A stretch of 64,000 nucleotides of DNA, from the NCBI RefSeq assembly GCF_018691265.1, contig NW_024881316.1, positions 11,034,819 through 11,098,818 on the forward strand. Reading direction: 5' to 3'. Under the pieces are notes generated by a model. It was not told where the DNA came from and ran no database searches. It saw only the letters and a program-made list of their open reading frames with translations. How positions within the stretch are numbered: position 1 is the first letter of the stretch; each line of letters begins with the position of its first letter. This stretch comes from Tyto alba. Lineage: Eukaryota > Chordata > Aves > Strigiformes > Tytonidae. Below are positions 1-15,000 of this stretch, piece after piece. A program made the translations under genes and the position numbers.

Positions 1-29
1 ATAAACAATATCAGATATGGTAATGAAAT

Positions 30-292
30 AATTCATTAGTATTCTAATTGTTAAGTGTTACTGTAACTGGTATTTGCTTTGGTAATTGGTATTTTAATTG
101 GCAATTGCTATTCCAAATGGCTACTGGAGTAATTCTTACTAGTGACTGGTAATTACAATGGAAATTGTTAATTGGTATTCTAATTGGTTTGGTAATTCAT
201 ATTTGGTTTTCTCATTGGTAACAGAGCAAAGTGGTCATTTGTAACAGATAATTAGTTTGGTAATTGATTTAGCAATTGCATTGTATTGAGTA
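30..292. repeat. Degenerate AT-rich tandem block (TAATTG-type units)
   Basis: Variants of a short unit resembling GGTAATTGGTATT recur about every 12-20 bases. Examples are TAATTG, CAATTG and GGTAATT cores at roughly 80-110, 140-190 and 250-275. The copies are diverged and the period is irregular, so this looks like an old minisatellite or simple-repeat decay product rather than a fresh array. The TAATTG/TAATTA cores also match the generic homeodomain-binding core, but that may be a by-product of the repeat. Confidence 0.55.
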
Positions 293-1574
293 CAAAATAA
301 GTGATCAAAACACACTTAATAATATAAAATGTATAAATTTTTATATAACATTTATAAAAATATATAACACCTTGAAATGAAAGCTAGCTTAGGAAACTGA
401 CAATCATAAGTTTCCAAATAAAAAAACTCTTACTAAAATGTCTGATTTTAAGAAAAATGGAAATTGGAAATCAACAAGATCCTTTCAATGTTTCAATTTC
501 AGCAGATAGTTATTTTCCATTAAATAAGTATTCCCCTGCAGAATTTCTGACTGACTTAACTCTATCATCCTGCAGCATCAACACCCAAACCTGTTACAGA
601 GCTGGTCTGTCACTCGCCTGCCACCCGTGTGGAATAACAGTGTGGGGTGAAGCATCTCTGCAGGTACATAGGCAGGTTTGTGGCCACTTACACCACCCGC
701 ATCCCCATGGCATCAGCACAGCTGTCTGTGAAGAAAGTCCTAAATGCTACTGAACTGAGGGTGAGTTTACAGGGGCAGTGGGTGAGGGATCTGCTCTCCT
801 CTTATTAAGATGAGTTGGCACGTGCAGGATCCCATGGCAGGGGATCAGCCCCATGGCTGAGCTGGTCCTGCTGAAACCCAACTCCAACAGTACCCACTTG
901 CAGACGTCCTGGGCATGGTCCCCAGTGGAGCATTTCCACATTATCCTGCTTTGAAACATCCCCTCCTGAACTATCTATCATCTGAACATCACATCTCCCT
1001 GCAGACAGGACAGCATTTTCCCCAAGACTGCTCTTCAGCCAGGATACTTAGTGATGTATGAAGCCAGATACAGTAAAAAAAGCTGGGTCATCAAACAGAT
1101 TGTTCCTCATTTCCCATATACATGTGATGCTTGTTCCCAATACTGGGGGTCCTTTGCTTGACATTCTGCAATACAGGGAATCCATGGTGCAATCCACTGG
1201 GTGGGAAACCATGTGACTTTATAAAAAAACAGGCTTTGGACTGCTGATATGCCAATGACATCCATATAAAGACAGCAAGACTAAGATATGAAAGGAAGAG
1301 TAACTAAAATTGCTCACTACAGCCTTTGATGCAAAAAATACTTGGTTGCTTATATAACTGATGGTACAAATTTTCACAGAGAAATATCCAGAACTGCCAG
1401 CACTATTTCTGTCCTATTATGGCCTTTGGAAAACTATTGATTTTCTTTCAGATGCATCAAGTTGAGCATCCAATGTACATTCTTCCTGGCCAAAATGGTT
1501 TGCCTGAAGATGTTTGAATATCTGGCTCATTAGACTGTGTGTTTCCATGATCAGCATAGGAATCCAAGATAGAA

Positions 1575-1700
1575 AGGACCCCTTTGGTTATCCAGCCCAA
1601 CCCTCGGCACTGCAGAATTGTTCCCTCTCCCTCCTATACATTTTTGGCTGCTTTATCCAGCCCAGTTATAAATGCCTTAGATAATGGATTACCGCTCATC
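1575..1700 (-). mobile_element. Ancient CR1/L3-like LINE fragment
   Basis: The + strand reads as the reverse complement of an old amniote CR1/L3 element. Recognisable words are a 'GTTCC(C/T)TCTCC' segment, then 'TTTATCCAGCCCAGTT' followed by 'ATAAATGCC'. This is the part of the 3' half of the reverse transcriptase region that is often left behind in sauropsid genomes. The copy is diverged and not coding. The boundaries are approximate. Confidence 0.5.
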
Positions 1701-4700
1701 ACCAGTGACCACTGTTATTATGAACTGGGACTGGGACCACATCCAGTTACAAGAAGAGAGATTTCAATGGGATACATACAAAAGGAAAACGGAGAAAGCA
1801 GCCAAAGGAAAGCTATGAACTGAATACAGAGCGCCTGTGTTTCATATAAAAAGACCCACCACTTAACAAGAGAGTATAATTTTTGAGACTGCATCTATTT
1901 CAGACAATCAGAAGGTAATCTGCACCTTCAGCTACAAAACAGAAATTCTGCAGAGTTGGGTGGGTATTTTCCATCAGTCAAACCTCCTTCAGTGGATAGC
2001 AGGAGTTCTGATGAGAGTTCAGTTGCTAAGACAAATATTTTGAGGGCCTGATCTTCAAACTGTAAAGTTCTGCTTGTAATTTCACCTACCTGAATTCCAA
2101 GAGAGATTTCCTTCTGTTTCCTCTATTTCAAATAATAATAAGGATGTGAAATTATTTTTAAGGGGCTCCTTATAAACTGAAATATGAGGGTGCATTTCTA
2201 ACATCATTATTGAGGCCACCTTTATCCTTCTTAAATTATTTCCAAGCTCTATAAGAGTTTCAGCAAAACAATTCAAAATGCTTGTCTCCACTACCCAGTA
2301 ATTCAAGGTTGATTTGTAAATTCTTATATAATGTTCATGGACTTTGCAGTATGTAATTACATTTTTCAAATGCTTCTCCTTTCTCTTATTATTTTCCCAA
2401 GTCTCATTTAATTTAACCAATCAAAAATCCATTTATTTCTGATTTGAAAATTAGTTAATGCAAATGAAGCCTGGCTGACATTTGCACGTCATTTGCAAAT
2501 GCCCTGATAGCCTGTAATCACTAAGCTTTCCTCTTCCAAACCCACATTTACTTGTGTCTCTGTGTGTTGGTTATATACGTTGAGAAACATCAAGAAACAT
2601 TATATATTGCTGCTGGTCAGTATGTGTGCCACATATTAATTATTATTCACATGTAAGAATTTTGGCTATGTCTACATTGGAGCCCACAGCAGAGACTCCT
2701 TCAAAATTAATGATGAAGGTATCTGAAGAAGTTCTTCCTATGCAACAAAGACACTAGTTGAGATCAAAACCACAAAGTAGCCTAATAAAACCCCCATGCA
2801 CCCAGTTCTGGATTCGTGCTTTATTGATACGTTGTACTGCTTCTGGATCTGGTGCAGGTATTAGAATGGGCAGATCATACCACACTCCTTTGGACGGGTG
2901 GACTTGTCCATTTATCTACAGTCAGTGTGGAAGGATTTGCTAACTTATTTCTGCCACAAGAAAAAAAGAGAGCCAGAAGTCTTACTGAAAAGCACAACAT
3001 TAGAGACCTAGCTTTCTACCTTTCTCCAACTCTTCAGTTCTGAACTACTCTCTGCCCCAGTATCATCAAATGCTCATTTTCTCTCCTTTTGCATATATTT
3101 TTGATGTTACTTTAAGCTTGAAGCTAATCTTAAAACTGGTATCAGCCTCTCTCTGGGGACACCTTCCATGCTGGTAGCAGTGCTGGTTGAGTGATTGCTA
3201 GCATTATTTATTTGTCACTTTTCATTTTCTTTTTTTTTTTCCTTCCTTCTCCCCAAGAGAAACTGCAGGAAAAATACAGGACATTTAGTTTTGAATCCTG
3301 ACTTACATGTTTGATAGTTTCAGTACCAGTTAAAAAAACACAAGGTTACATCACCAACTTAACCTTCACTTCTCCTGAAAAGTGCAGTAACCTCATGATC
3401 TCAGAGAAGGTGATTCAATAGCAGTGTTGGCCTAAGGACCAGCAATCTTCAAGTGTACTTCCATTGCAGGCAGCAATGCAGCATTCAGACAGGTTTAAAC
3501 ACATTAGCTCAGGTACTGGAAGCTGATTTACTGCAGTGGCACAGAGCTCTACATGTGCTCATGTAAGTGGATTCTCAACTAACAGCTGTGCCCTTATAGA
3601 AATTTCTATGACCTTTATCTGTTGTTTTCTAGAGCCTCACTACAAGACAGGCCAAATTGGAATCAACTCTACATTAAGACACCTATATTTTGGTATGCAC
3701 ATGCAGGTGTTTAGGTGCTAGCCATAGGTGTCCAAGCCCCCAGGGGAAGTCACCAGAGAGGTAGTCAGTGCAGTCAGTGGAATTTGCAGAGTAATTCAAT
3801 TAACTCCAACTTACAAACCTAGAGCTTGACCAGGTTTCCAAAACTAGGTGCGCCTGCAGTGCCTGGATATCTGAGATGTCTACCCTGGAGCAGCAGGTAT
3901 GATCAGGATCTACAGAAGATCCATGCACTTCTGAAAGGGTGGCTGTAGGCAAAATGGGATGCCCTAAGGAGGACTGGATTGCACCTGAGCTGTGTCATTA
4001 TGCATATTCAGTAGTGAGTCACCTGAGTCACTTGTCATGATCTCTTGAGTCTATTGATTAGGTCTTCTCAGACTACCACGGGACCTCAGACACCCCACAC
4101 GACAACACCTACTAGTAGTCACTTATGTTAAGATGTCTTAGTATGGAGGTGGGCATCACTCCCAGTGTGTGATTATAGATTACATCATACTGATGAGCAA
4201 GTTTGCTGCTGTGATGACCCTAAAGGGTGGACGTAGGCTTCAGTCTGTACTGAGGGACCCGGTCACAGTAACTTCCCATTCTAGTGCACAGCAGTGTCTC
4301 AGTACACAAATAAGGGTACTCTACTCTTCTCCCTTCCACCCCGCTTAGGTCCCCAAGATCTTTACCAACCTCATCTCTGAAAATGCTCACATAGTTGCAG
4401 TCTGTACATCAGAAAAAAATTACTCCCTTATTCCTGCCCTCAGCATGTCATGTCATGTCATGCCCCATCCCACACCTCCCAATTATCTAAAATCTCCCCT
4501 TCCTTCCTGATGAGGTCAGGAAAAATTTGCTTTGTGCCCTTCCTGTGGAACAGCCTGGCCCTAAATACAAGAGACGACAGGCAAATGAGGGTACAACATC
4601 CACCGGGAAGTGGGTAGGGGTGAAAAGGGACATGGGTAACCAAAAAACAATGATGCAGCAGCTCCAATTAGACTCGTCTTTCTCAGGGCGGCTTGGGGGG

Positions 4701-5837
4701 GGGGGGGGATAGGGGGGTGGGGTGTCAGTTATTGGTGGCTTAGTTTCTTTCTTTCCTCTCTTCAGTGTGAGATGTGGGTGGCGTGGCAGCTGGTGTGCTG
4801 TGACAGCTGCTTGTCACGCTGTTCAGAATCGCCCCATTGATACCTTGTGCTGCCTCTGGCTGTTTGTTGTATCCACCTGTTGCCTCTGGTCTGAGCTCCT
4901 ACACCCTGAGTTAGGAGGGCTGTTGCTGCCCAGTGGGCTCTCCCCAACCCTGCCCTGGGCCCCCGTGTGCTACCACAAGGTGAGCAATACATACAGAAGC
5001 ACCCACTTATTTTAGGAACAATGCTGCAGGAGTTGGTGAAAAGGTTTAAGCTAAGCAAAGTGGGATTTCTGGTGGAAAGATTTGTTGCTGGACGTGTTTT
5101 ATTATGGCCATTTGGTTCATTACTAATGTGCTATTTCACCATATCTCACTGCACTAATGTCAATGGAAAGAAAAAACAGTACAGAGAAAAAATACATTTA
5201 TGATGGCTTTATATTTACTTTTCTAACTTCCTGTGTCCATATATTCCCAGTATGGGGCTCTGGAACATTTGGGGTCTTCAGATATGTAAAGACTTTAATC
5301 TGCTTCTAAATACTGGCAGCTCAATGGACAAACTGATTGCACTTGAGACAGGCAATCACATTATAAAATTATGTGTTTCATAAAAATAATACTTTCCTCT
5401 TTTTCTCCCACTTCAGCCAAGTCTTCCAGAACATACTATCCAAAACTATACAAGAAAAGTAGTGAATTTACAAAGTATCTGTTATCAGCAAGAGGCACTG
5501 ACTCCAGAGATCTTGCTGCCTGCATTGCATTCTCCATTTTATCACAGAGGGAGGTGGCAAAAGCTGGAGATTTTTGCATAATATGAAGCTTCACAGTGAC
5601 TTACACACAGTTTACATTAAACAGTGAGGAAACTAATATTCAGAAAATACTGAAGACTCAATAGAAAAGCTCTGGTTTGTCTCAGACAGTAAAAATCTGA
5701 GCCTATCCACCGAGGGTTTGCTCATGCCAGTGTGCACATATTATCAGAACATCTTGTACCTGAAGAACTTGACCTTGACTGTGGTTCTTCCTGGGTAACA
5801 GAGGCCTACAGAAACTAAATCTAAATTAATAAGTAAT

Positions 5838-6100
5838 ACAGAAACTCTAGATTGGAAGGGATCTCTAGAGGCTATCTGATCCAGTCCCCATTCAAAGCAG
5901 AAGTCACAGAAGGAAGCTCCTGGCTTTCCCTAGCTGACTTCTGAGTATCTCCAAGGACAGAGACTCTGCATGCTCTCTGGGCAGCCTGCTCCACAGCTTC
6001 ACCACCTTCAGTGTGAAAAGAAAAAAATCCTAGTATTTCATGAGAATTTCCCTTGCCGCAACTTTGCCTTTCTTAACCATTTGTAAAAAGATGGTTTAAT
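5838..6100 (-). mobile_element. Diverged CR1 LINE fragment
   Basis: The segment contains, in order on the + strand, 'GATTGGAAGGGATCTCTAGA', a 'CTATCTGATCCAGTCCCC' stretch, 'CTGGGCAGCCTGCTCCACAG' and a 'CACCTTCAGTGTGAAAA' stretch. In this order they are the hallmark of a CR1 3' half inserted in minus orientation. Mutations break any reading frame. CR1 is the dominant LINE of birds, so this supports an avian source. The ends are approximate. Confidence 0.75.
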
Positions 6101-9100
6101 CACATTTGTTTAAAAAGACTGAAAAGTCTTTGCATCATCTCTTATGAAGTAGAGAAAGATTATCCACCTGCTAGCCTGAAAAAATTGGGCACAGAAACAT
6201 TATTACAAGGAACAGGAATTCAAGCAAAATTTTAGGCTGATTTCCCAAGGAAGAGGGGTTCACAAGACCACATATTCAATGTCTTTGTGCCTGTCTGTTC
6301 CCCACTAATGCTTTCTGAACTTGATATAGTTTGTTTCAACAAAGTATGATGGAAGTATAGCAATCTCAGATGTTTGATTTCTATAAGTTTGATGAAAACT
6401 GGTGTGTGGGTAGAGGAGATAGATAGACTATTGTCAGTACCCTCACTGACAAAAAGCTGTAATTTGAACTCAATTGTTATTAGATACCTGAAGAGCCGCA
6501 TGCCACAAAGGCATTCTGAATGCCCCAGCTAAAAGAAAAGATGTGATCAGACAGTTAGCGTTGTATTAGTCATCAGAGAATCCAACCATGGGATACAAAT
6601 CCATAGGGAACTAGGCTTCATTAGTTCTGCTGCTCATGAAATGCTTTGGGTTTTTTACCTTTACTCTTGTGCTTCAGCTGAGCAGTCATAAATTTCTATG
6701 AGTAAAAAAGCTCCTTCATATAATCTGCTTTTATATACTGTCCTTCTCTTACATGAGAAAGAGAATGGCTAAGAATAGCTGGTCAGATGATTTACTATTA
6801 CAATTTTCTGCGGGTATATGGGATTTCTGGATGTCACTCAGCTGCCCTTAACAATAGCAAGGACACAATTGTTTCCATAGTAATACCCATTCCAAAGGGG
6901 TGAAGGTGTGTGTGTGTTGGGGGGAAGAGTACAAAGCAAGTGGGAGGCACAGTTACACAGACTTGCATAAAAGATAATAATCAGGCACAACAGAATTTGA
7001 TTCTGTGATCCTTGATACAGAAATTCCTCTTTTAAGGTCATCCTATTGCACTGAATCCATCAGAAAACTGACTTGGGCAAGTGTGCAGGCTAAGAATCTT
7101 TCACATTTTAGACAATGTAAATATGTGGGAAAGCTTTATGTATTTTGTCAATCTCCTATCTTGAATAACTTAACCACAACTGCACTACTGTTAAGAAGAG
7201 AAGACATCCATAGTTTGTGGTGATGGAATGGTACACTCACCATACTGTTTAATTTCTTATTCAGTACAATAGACAAGTGTGGCCCAGCAGGCTAGCCTCC
7301 TAAATAACCTAATGGTCTAAAATAGATGGTATCTCTGTGATGTTCTTAAAAGGAGTTAACCAAATAACAATTTTCTGACAAACACGCTAAATGTGTCTTA
7401 CACCTTTTCATCTAAAAATACCCTCTGAACAGAGAAATTCTGCTGCTGCAGCATCTGTGAGGGCTTTTCTGCCGCATTCTAGCATTCTTGGTCACCCTAA
7501 AGAAAACAAGCATTGCAGAAACAAAGGAAAACTAACACTGAAGTAAACAAAGCACTTCTGCTTCTTTCTTCTATAGTTTAATAGAAAATGCTCATCACAT
7601 GGTCTCCCAGCTGCAGCAGGAGAAGTACCCAAGAAGGTTTTAATAAAAATAGCTTTTATAAATGACTGAAGGAAGGGGGAAAATGAAGAATATATCCACG
7701 ATTCCATTTGTCCAAGATGGCTCCTGGTGCTAGTGTTAAAATCCCTGCTATTGACTCAGCTGGTTATATGACCCTTTGAACCAGAGCCAATACAGATGAA
7801 CAGAAGATAAGATCAGGCCTCAGAAATAGGAAAACTGGAATGTAGATAATAAAATAATCTGGTCCATCTTCTAGTCTCTAAGTGATCTTTTTGTTTTTTA
7901 ATATTCTGCAATCTAAATATTCAGTAGCTATGAAAAGAGTACATTTTATTTCTGAATCTCCTCCCCAAGTTGGAGTTCAGAAGTCGGCTTTCTCTAGCCA
8001 ATGATAAAGGATGCTTCCAAGACAGTGCTTTCTCAGAGAGACGTCATGTTGCTGATTTTCCTTGAGATAAAACACATCTTCTGGCCCTTACTTTTTTTTA
8101 GTGTTTTTTTCATAAAGTGAATTGATTCTGGAAATCAAAAACCCCTTCTCAACCCCAAAATGATGTGAGAAAATCTAATTCTCATCAACAGGGTTTCAGG
8201 ATGGGGTCACGCCAAAACACAATCACAGGAGAGCTTCCTCTGAAGAACCCTTGTCCCACCAGCTGTTTGTCTCATTCTCTTCCTTAAGTTAACGCTGCAA
8301 GGTGAACTGCATGGGCTGATCCTGGGCTGAACTGTGTCCAGAACCTCACTGCCATTAAGGTGGATTTATTTTCCAGTGGATCCAGGGATGGTGTGGGGCT
8401 GTGAATTGATCAGCTGTTGGCATCCAGTTCCCTAATAGAGAAAATGTTGAGTGGGCTTCAGCTTTGTGATTTGGGCTTTGTTGTTTAAACCTGCAGCTGT
8501 AAAGCACATGCATACACACACACATACCCCCTCTGCTTTATAGAGCTGAAAATGCTAGGTGACCTCTCCGTCACACAAGTGCCAGAAGATTTAAGGTGAA
8601 TATTCTGAATTAACAAAACCTGAGCTGACAGTGCTTCTGCGACCAAAGTGTTTTAGTAAATGAAAACAAGCATGCAAGTGTACTTTTTATGCTGAGTAAT
8701 ATATGACACTATAATGAGTGATTTGTGGGGCAGGATGGGATAGCATTAGCAATCTTTGACCATATGAACAAACGTAATCACAATAATTGTATTAATTGTG
8801 GAAAAGGCATAGAAAAGCTGTCAGAGGCAAAAGAAGTAGCCAGACTGTCTCTTGATGACCAGACTGAGACACAGCCCAAGGGCTGGCACAAAAGAAGAAA
8901 GGGAAGTTTGTGTTTGTTTCTCCTTTGGAGCTGTTGCATGTTTCTCCTGAAATGCAGGGGGAAGTGGGTTCTCCAGACTCACTACGCTTCCCGGGGCCGG
9001 TCAAGCTGATGAGAAGACTCAGCCTGGGGAGAGAGAGGAGGCTGAAGGGAGACATACGCACGCACACCCCAGGCTACCCAGCAGCACAGCTGCACCAGTG

Positions 9101-11939
9101 CACCGAGTGGAATGGGCTACAACAGGGAGAAGACCCACTGCAGTCCCCTGCAACCTGTGGGGAGGGATGAGGAGAGGAGATTATGAGCTACCAAGTCCCT
9201 TTTCCTTCTGCAGCAGCGTGCCTTTCAGTGGGATAGCACTTACACACTGCTACTTTCACTGCGTTTTATCATAGCTGGGTTTTATAGTCATTACGATAGC
9301 AGTTGAGCTCTTTCCTTCATCCTCCAATAACGGCCTCATTTTATTAAATGCTGTACAAACACATACACAGAAACAGTGCCTCCTCCGCACAGCTACATCT
9401 CCGAACGAACCTGAGCTAGAAAATGTGTAGTTTTCATCCTAACTGGTAATTGTTTCTCTTTTCTGGAACTGAACATGTATGCCACACAGACTGATATATA
9501 TTGTCCCTATTTAAAAACTGACATGATGGGTTGTTTTCATATTGAGCACAAACAAGGAAAATGCGAACAAAAGTCAAGAGAGAAAACAAATCTGTGTATT
9601 TCCATGAAAGAGGCAATCTATTTTAGAGTCATCTTACGTTGTGTTTTCGGTTGGGTTTTGTTTGTTTATTTGTTGGTTCCTTTTGCCATACTGATGAATG
9701 ATATTGATTTGCATCGCACAGAAGTTGCAGATACAATCCTATGCCTATTTCCATTAAATGCAACATTCAGAGCACCCAACAACACTTGGAGACTTTCCTG
9801 ACTTTGATGCCTCTGCACGCTAGCAAAGGTAGAGAAAGCATCAGGAAAAAGCTTTGTCATCTTGTTTTTCTCAATTCCTTCCCTTCACCACACAGTTGTT
9901 TTGTTTATTTATTTATTTTAGGAACCCACTTTTTTATTTTTTTTATACTTTGCTATGCATATTTATAATGAAAAGATGATCTGTGTCCTCATTACTGCTC
10001 TATTGCTCGATGATGAAAAAACATGTTAACAAAGGAAAATGCTTTTCAGTCAGCTCATAATGTTCCCTGCTGTTCAACTGGGACTGTAAAGAGTATGGTT
10101 TAATGAAAGAAGGTGAGAAGGTGAAAAAAAAAACCTAATGAGGGTGTTTCTCTGCATTGAAAGATCACTTAGGAGCAGCAGTGATTTCCTTTGTGTTAGA
10201 AAAATATAAAAACTAAGGTTCAAAAGCAGCATCCCCAAGGTCAAAGAGGCCCATCCTCTCTAACACAGCATACTCACTCTCTCCCCTGACAACCTCCTTT
10301 TTCCACCTGGACCAGCTTTTTGTAATTTTCAGATGGTGGAGAGAAAAGAAACCCATGTGCTTCAGCCAGCTTTTAGCTCTGGAGGGACATGCAAAAATGC
10401 CATAGCAGGTGCTCGAAGCTGCACGCACCATCAGCAGAGCAGCTCACGAACCCTTACCTAGAGCTGCAGTCACAGATTCAAACTCAGCAGAAAAAGAGAC
10501 TCCCAAATCTTTAAGCTCGTGAGATTGCTGCCATTTGCTCTGGAGACTCGGGATGAAGAGTGAGTCAATACCAAGCCACACTGAGCAGAGCACACGGTGC
10601 GGAACAGTTCAAAGCACAGAGCCAATTAGACTCGCTGAAGCCAGAAGGCGCTGCTCCGAAAGGGAGCACCGTGTCATGGCTTCACACTGAACACAGCAGC
10701 TTCTCTCTAGTGTGCTGGTGGAGACTTGAGCATCAGAGAGAGACTGAGAAAGGCAGGAGGAGGGGATCACGGACTTCGGCCCAAAGGAACATTTCTAAGA
10801 GCCCTTCCCCAGGCATCAGCAAATCTGTGACAGGCAACAGATGTCAGATAAGCAATTCCCCGCCTCTGAATCTGGGAAAGCCTTTGTTTTAAAACAGAGG
10901 TTTCTCCGTAGCGAGCGCTCACCAGTCTTCTGGCTCTACTTCTTTTCTGTCATCTTTGTCAGGAGTTGGTGGAAAGTATGTGATACAGCATGGTATCGCT
11001 GCCATCAGAGCAAAAGAAAAAAACCTTGTTAGTACCCTGCAGTGCCACCCACAACAGAATAGGCAAAACATTACAAAAAATCAATATAGCAGAAGATTAA
11101 GCTCAAATGCATTCTGGCTGGTACAGTTACTAACACCTGTCAGTAGTAAACTGAGAATTTTTTTTAAAATGTGCTCTTAACTGTGTTACATGTCTCTCTC
11201 CTCTTATTTCATAGAGTTCACAACCTAAATTACATAGAACAGTGGCTAATTTGGTTCATCATTGCTCAACTCCAATTTAAAAGGACAAAACAAGAAGCTG
11301 AAGAGGATAATGTTTGGGAAACTGGATAGCTTCAGGGGATAGTTAATGACGGGATAGAGAGACTTGAATGCCTGCATCACTGGTTTTAATTTGGTTCAGG
11401 GGCAGTAGGGACAAAGTCATTACTGTAGGAGAGCTGTCTGTTTTCCTGCATGAGATGAGTCGGTGGTCCTGGTCTGCTCCTAGCTGGTGGACATCTGCGT
11501 TACCAAAGCCAGCAGCACATCTCCCACACTCAGCAGCTGGCAGAGTCGAAAAGCCAAGGTCAGGCTTGGGGAAGGAGCGGGGTTACCGTGCCACCTGAGC
11601 AACAGGCTGAAACGTGCTGCGGGGACAGCCCGAAACAAGGGCACTGCCATGCCTCTCCGGTGACATGAACAGGGACTGCCCGCTGGCAGCTCAACCCCTT
11701 CACAGGAGACCAGTGGTTGACTAAATATGGAGCTGGATAATTACCAAAGCCCCTGGGTAACCCACTCACTTTCATGGGTTCTGTCATTCCCTGAGCTGTT
11801 GTCTTTTTTTTTTTATTATTATTATTTGCTGGATGGCAATAAAGCTACTCCTGGACAATAACATTCCTGATTGGGTTTTTATTGTTATTATTTGCAATGT
11901 GTTAGTGCCTGCAGGTCACAGACAGGATTATGACTTTGT

Positions 11940-12090
11940 TGTGATAGGTGCTGACAAACCACTAGTAAGAGACAGTTCTTGCTTTGATGACCTTATATTT
12001 TAAATAGAAAAGCCTGAGAGTGGTGAAAGAAAGGAGATACTACTATCCTCATTTTACAGCTGGGGAGCACCGGCACAGAAAGACGAACAG
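11940..12090 (+). mobile_element. MIR-like (CORE-SINE) remnant
   Basis: The segment carries 'AGGTGCTGACAAACCACTAG', 'TAAGAGACAGTTCTTGC', then 'CTATCCTCATTTTACAGCTG' and 'GGCACAGAAAGA'. This is the order seen in amniote MIR-type SINEs, whose consensus has a 'CATTTTACAGATG.GGAA.TGAGGCACAGAG' core. It is old and diverged, with no function implied. The family name is from memory. Confidence 0.6.
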
Positions 12091-15000
12091 CAGGACATCC
12101 TGAGGTGCTGAGCTCATGGAGCTCTTGCTGAACTCAGTAAAAGTTGCGGGTGTTCAACACTACTGAAAAAAGGGGGCGAACATCACATAACAAGTGAGGA
12201 GCTGAATCAGAGCTGGGTGGGTCCCAACCTGACCTTGCTTGTTTGATAGCTTGTAGAGAAAACGGAGAAAAGCTGAAAAATCATGTTGCCTTAAGAGTGC
12301 TTGTCTGTGCTGCAACAGCACCTGAACATGTCGGGTCCTCAGGCTCTGTGGTTTAGGAAGAGAAGGCTAGCACAGGAAATGGTCAAGGTTTAAGGTCTTG
12401 TTTTACAACCTTTTATTTTCCTTGTCCAAAGGAATTTTTATCATGGCCCTCAAGATATATAGGGGGAGAACTGTATGTATGGTGAAGATCCTCTTCAACT
12501 TTTTCCAGAGATTTTATGCCTGTGGAAGGGCTTGTATGCACTCATGGTGCTCCTTGTTATCCTAGCAGCAAAGTCTCATAAATTGGACAGATAAAGACGA
12601 GCTTTTGGGGCAAGCAGCCTGTCTTCTAAATGAGGAACCAGACATAAGACCAAATCTTGTCTCTCATTTGAAAACAATTTAAGAAACCGCCACAAAAACC
12701 TTGTGAAAACCCATTTTCCTGTGGACAGGACACGGGATAAGAGTGTTAGAAGCCAGCATGCTTCCATGTGTCTCTTGGGAGATCATTTATGTCTTCTTTG
12801 ATAGTTGTATCTATCTATGGATGAAGGGATAAAAGTGAGCAAAACCTCCAAGCTTATACGAGGCAGCAGCAGGAAACACTCTTGAAAAGAAGAGATGGAG
12901 AAATCCTGAAAGCAGTCATGGAACTCCAGGGTCAGTAAAAACAGAAAGCAAGCGATCTTTCTGAGATAACTGAAGCATCTAACCTGGTTGTTGTACAGAT
13001 TTTTGCTAAGTAAATCACCAAGCTCACACATTAGGCACCTCTGATCAACCTAAATAGATGAATAAAATGCTTCATGGATGGCAGATAACATTTATAAAGT
13101 GTCAGACAAAGTTTATTTTTCATAAAAATACGAAATACAGGTATTTGAAAAAAAAAAATATGACTGAGAGGGCAAGAATTGGTGGGATTTGTGATTTAGA
13201 AAAAGCATAGGATCAGTTGGATTATCTCATCTGTTACCCCCTCTCCTCTTCTTGCTGAAACCGGAACTGAAGGAAATTCCAGCTGAAATAGTACTGGGGG
13301 TGGTCAGCAGCTACCTGACAGATGCAATGCTTTGAAATATGTTAACTGCGCGCAACCAAAAGAAAAGTGAGAACTTCTGCTCTCAAGGTCTATGTCCACC
13401 CCCATCTTTTCCTTCAGACCTCATCTTTGTTATTGAATGGTTTTCTCTTGACTGGCAACAAGGCTTAAATTGGTGAGTAAAGACAAGACTGCAAGTAGCC
13501 CTCCACTATTTCAAGTATTTTGTAATTGTGCACTTTAAAATGGCGGCTGCCGAGGTGTTCTGGAATTCCATCATGTGGTTGAGAACCCACCGAAATTCAG
13601 ATATTCTAGTCTCCCTAGGTGTTTGGGGTTTAAAATTTTGTTCCAAATCAGAATAGCTGAATTCTTTACCTCAAGAAAGTTGTGGAGGACATTAATTTCA
13701 GATCGATGGAAATACGTGATTCAGCTTTTCAAATTTTGTATTATTTTGTAATATATAATATAAAAGGAAATATTTTGAAACCAAAACTCATTTTGAAGGA
13801 AGAAATTGAAACATTTAGCTTGGAAATGTCAAAACGAGATGTTCCCACACTGTTGGAACATCCCTTCACCACTTACTCTTTTTTAAATGACATTTTCAGT
13901 GCAACCAACACAAGTTTGCAAAGCGTTTCGGTTTTGACAGGGTTGCATTTTCCAGTGGAAAGCTGTTCTTTCAGAGGTTTTCCAACCAGCTCCACTAGGA
14001 ACAGGTGTCACAGCATTGCAACAACCTTCCCTTTGCCAAATTGCTAAATTAAAAGCTAGGTCCTGGAAACGTGGCTGTGGTGTGCAAGACATGGGGGGTC
14101 ACAGGACACCCCACCGTGAAGAAGGTTGAGAACCTGGTGCTTGAACCACCTCTGGCTAACCAAGCATCTTGTCTCCTGTGGAACTGCTATGCTTGTGGGC
14201 TGAACTGGCAGTAGCAACTGTGGGGGATTTTAGGGGGAAAAAAAAAAAAAACCCTCCGTGTGTGGGCATAGCTACATGCTCAACACTGCAATTTCCCTCT
14301 CTACCATCCAAGTTTAGAAGTGACAGAAAGAAGGATTACCCCAAGATTGGAGTAACTCCCAGTTCAGGATGGGGATCTTCAGCAAGCCATGGATGTGGAG
14401 GTGGGATGAGCAGGAACACGTGCCCTTAAATTCTCTCTGTGGGCTGATTTTAGTCCGGTGATGTCCACTGGATGCAACTTGCCTTTGCCAAGGGGATGTG
14501 TCCCTCCACGGACGTGGAACTGAAGCTTAATCTGGTAGGTTTGCATTAAAAGCAAAAGCACCCAACTCTTTGAAAGAATTAAAGTCCTAGCCCTCTGAGG
14601 AGGAGAAGCCAGTACTTTCTGAAATGCACAAAGAGAAATCTCTTTTGATTTACTGCAGCGTTAGATAAAGTTCTTTTTACACACCATCACTTCCAAATGA
14701 CCAAACAGACGGACTGACTAATATCAGAAACTTGAGCTGGGCACAAATGAGTTAGGTTTTTTTTTGGTTTGGTTTGGTTTTGTTTTTTTTTTTTTCACTT
14801 TTCTCACAGGAATTTCATTTGAAATTATCACCTTTCTTGTTAATTTAAACAATCATCATTGGAAAGAGCCAGTGGTGGAAAAAATATAGGCAGTAATTAT
14901 GATCTTGCAGATTCGCTGTGGAACTAGATGCAAGGAAAACACTGGATTGTGAGAATGGGTCTGTGCTCCTTGGCAGACACACTGCCCTGGATGGAGCCTT

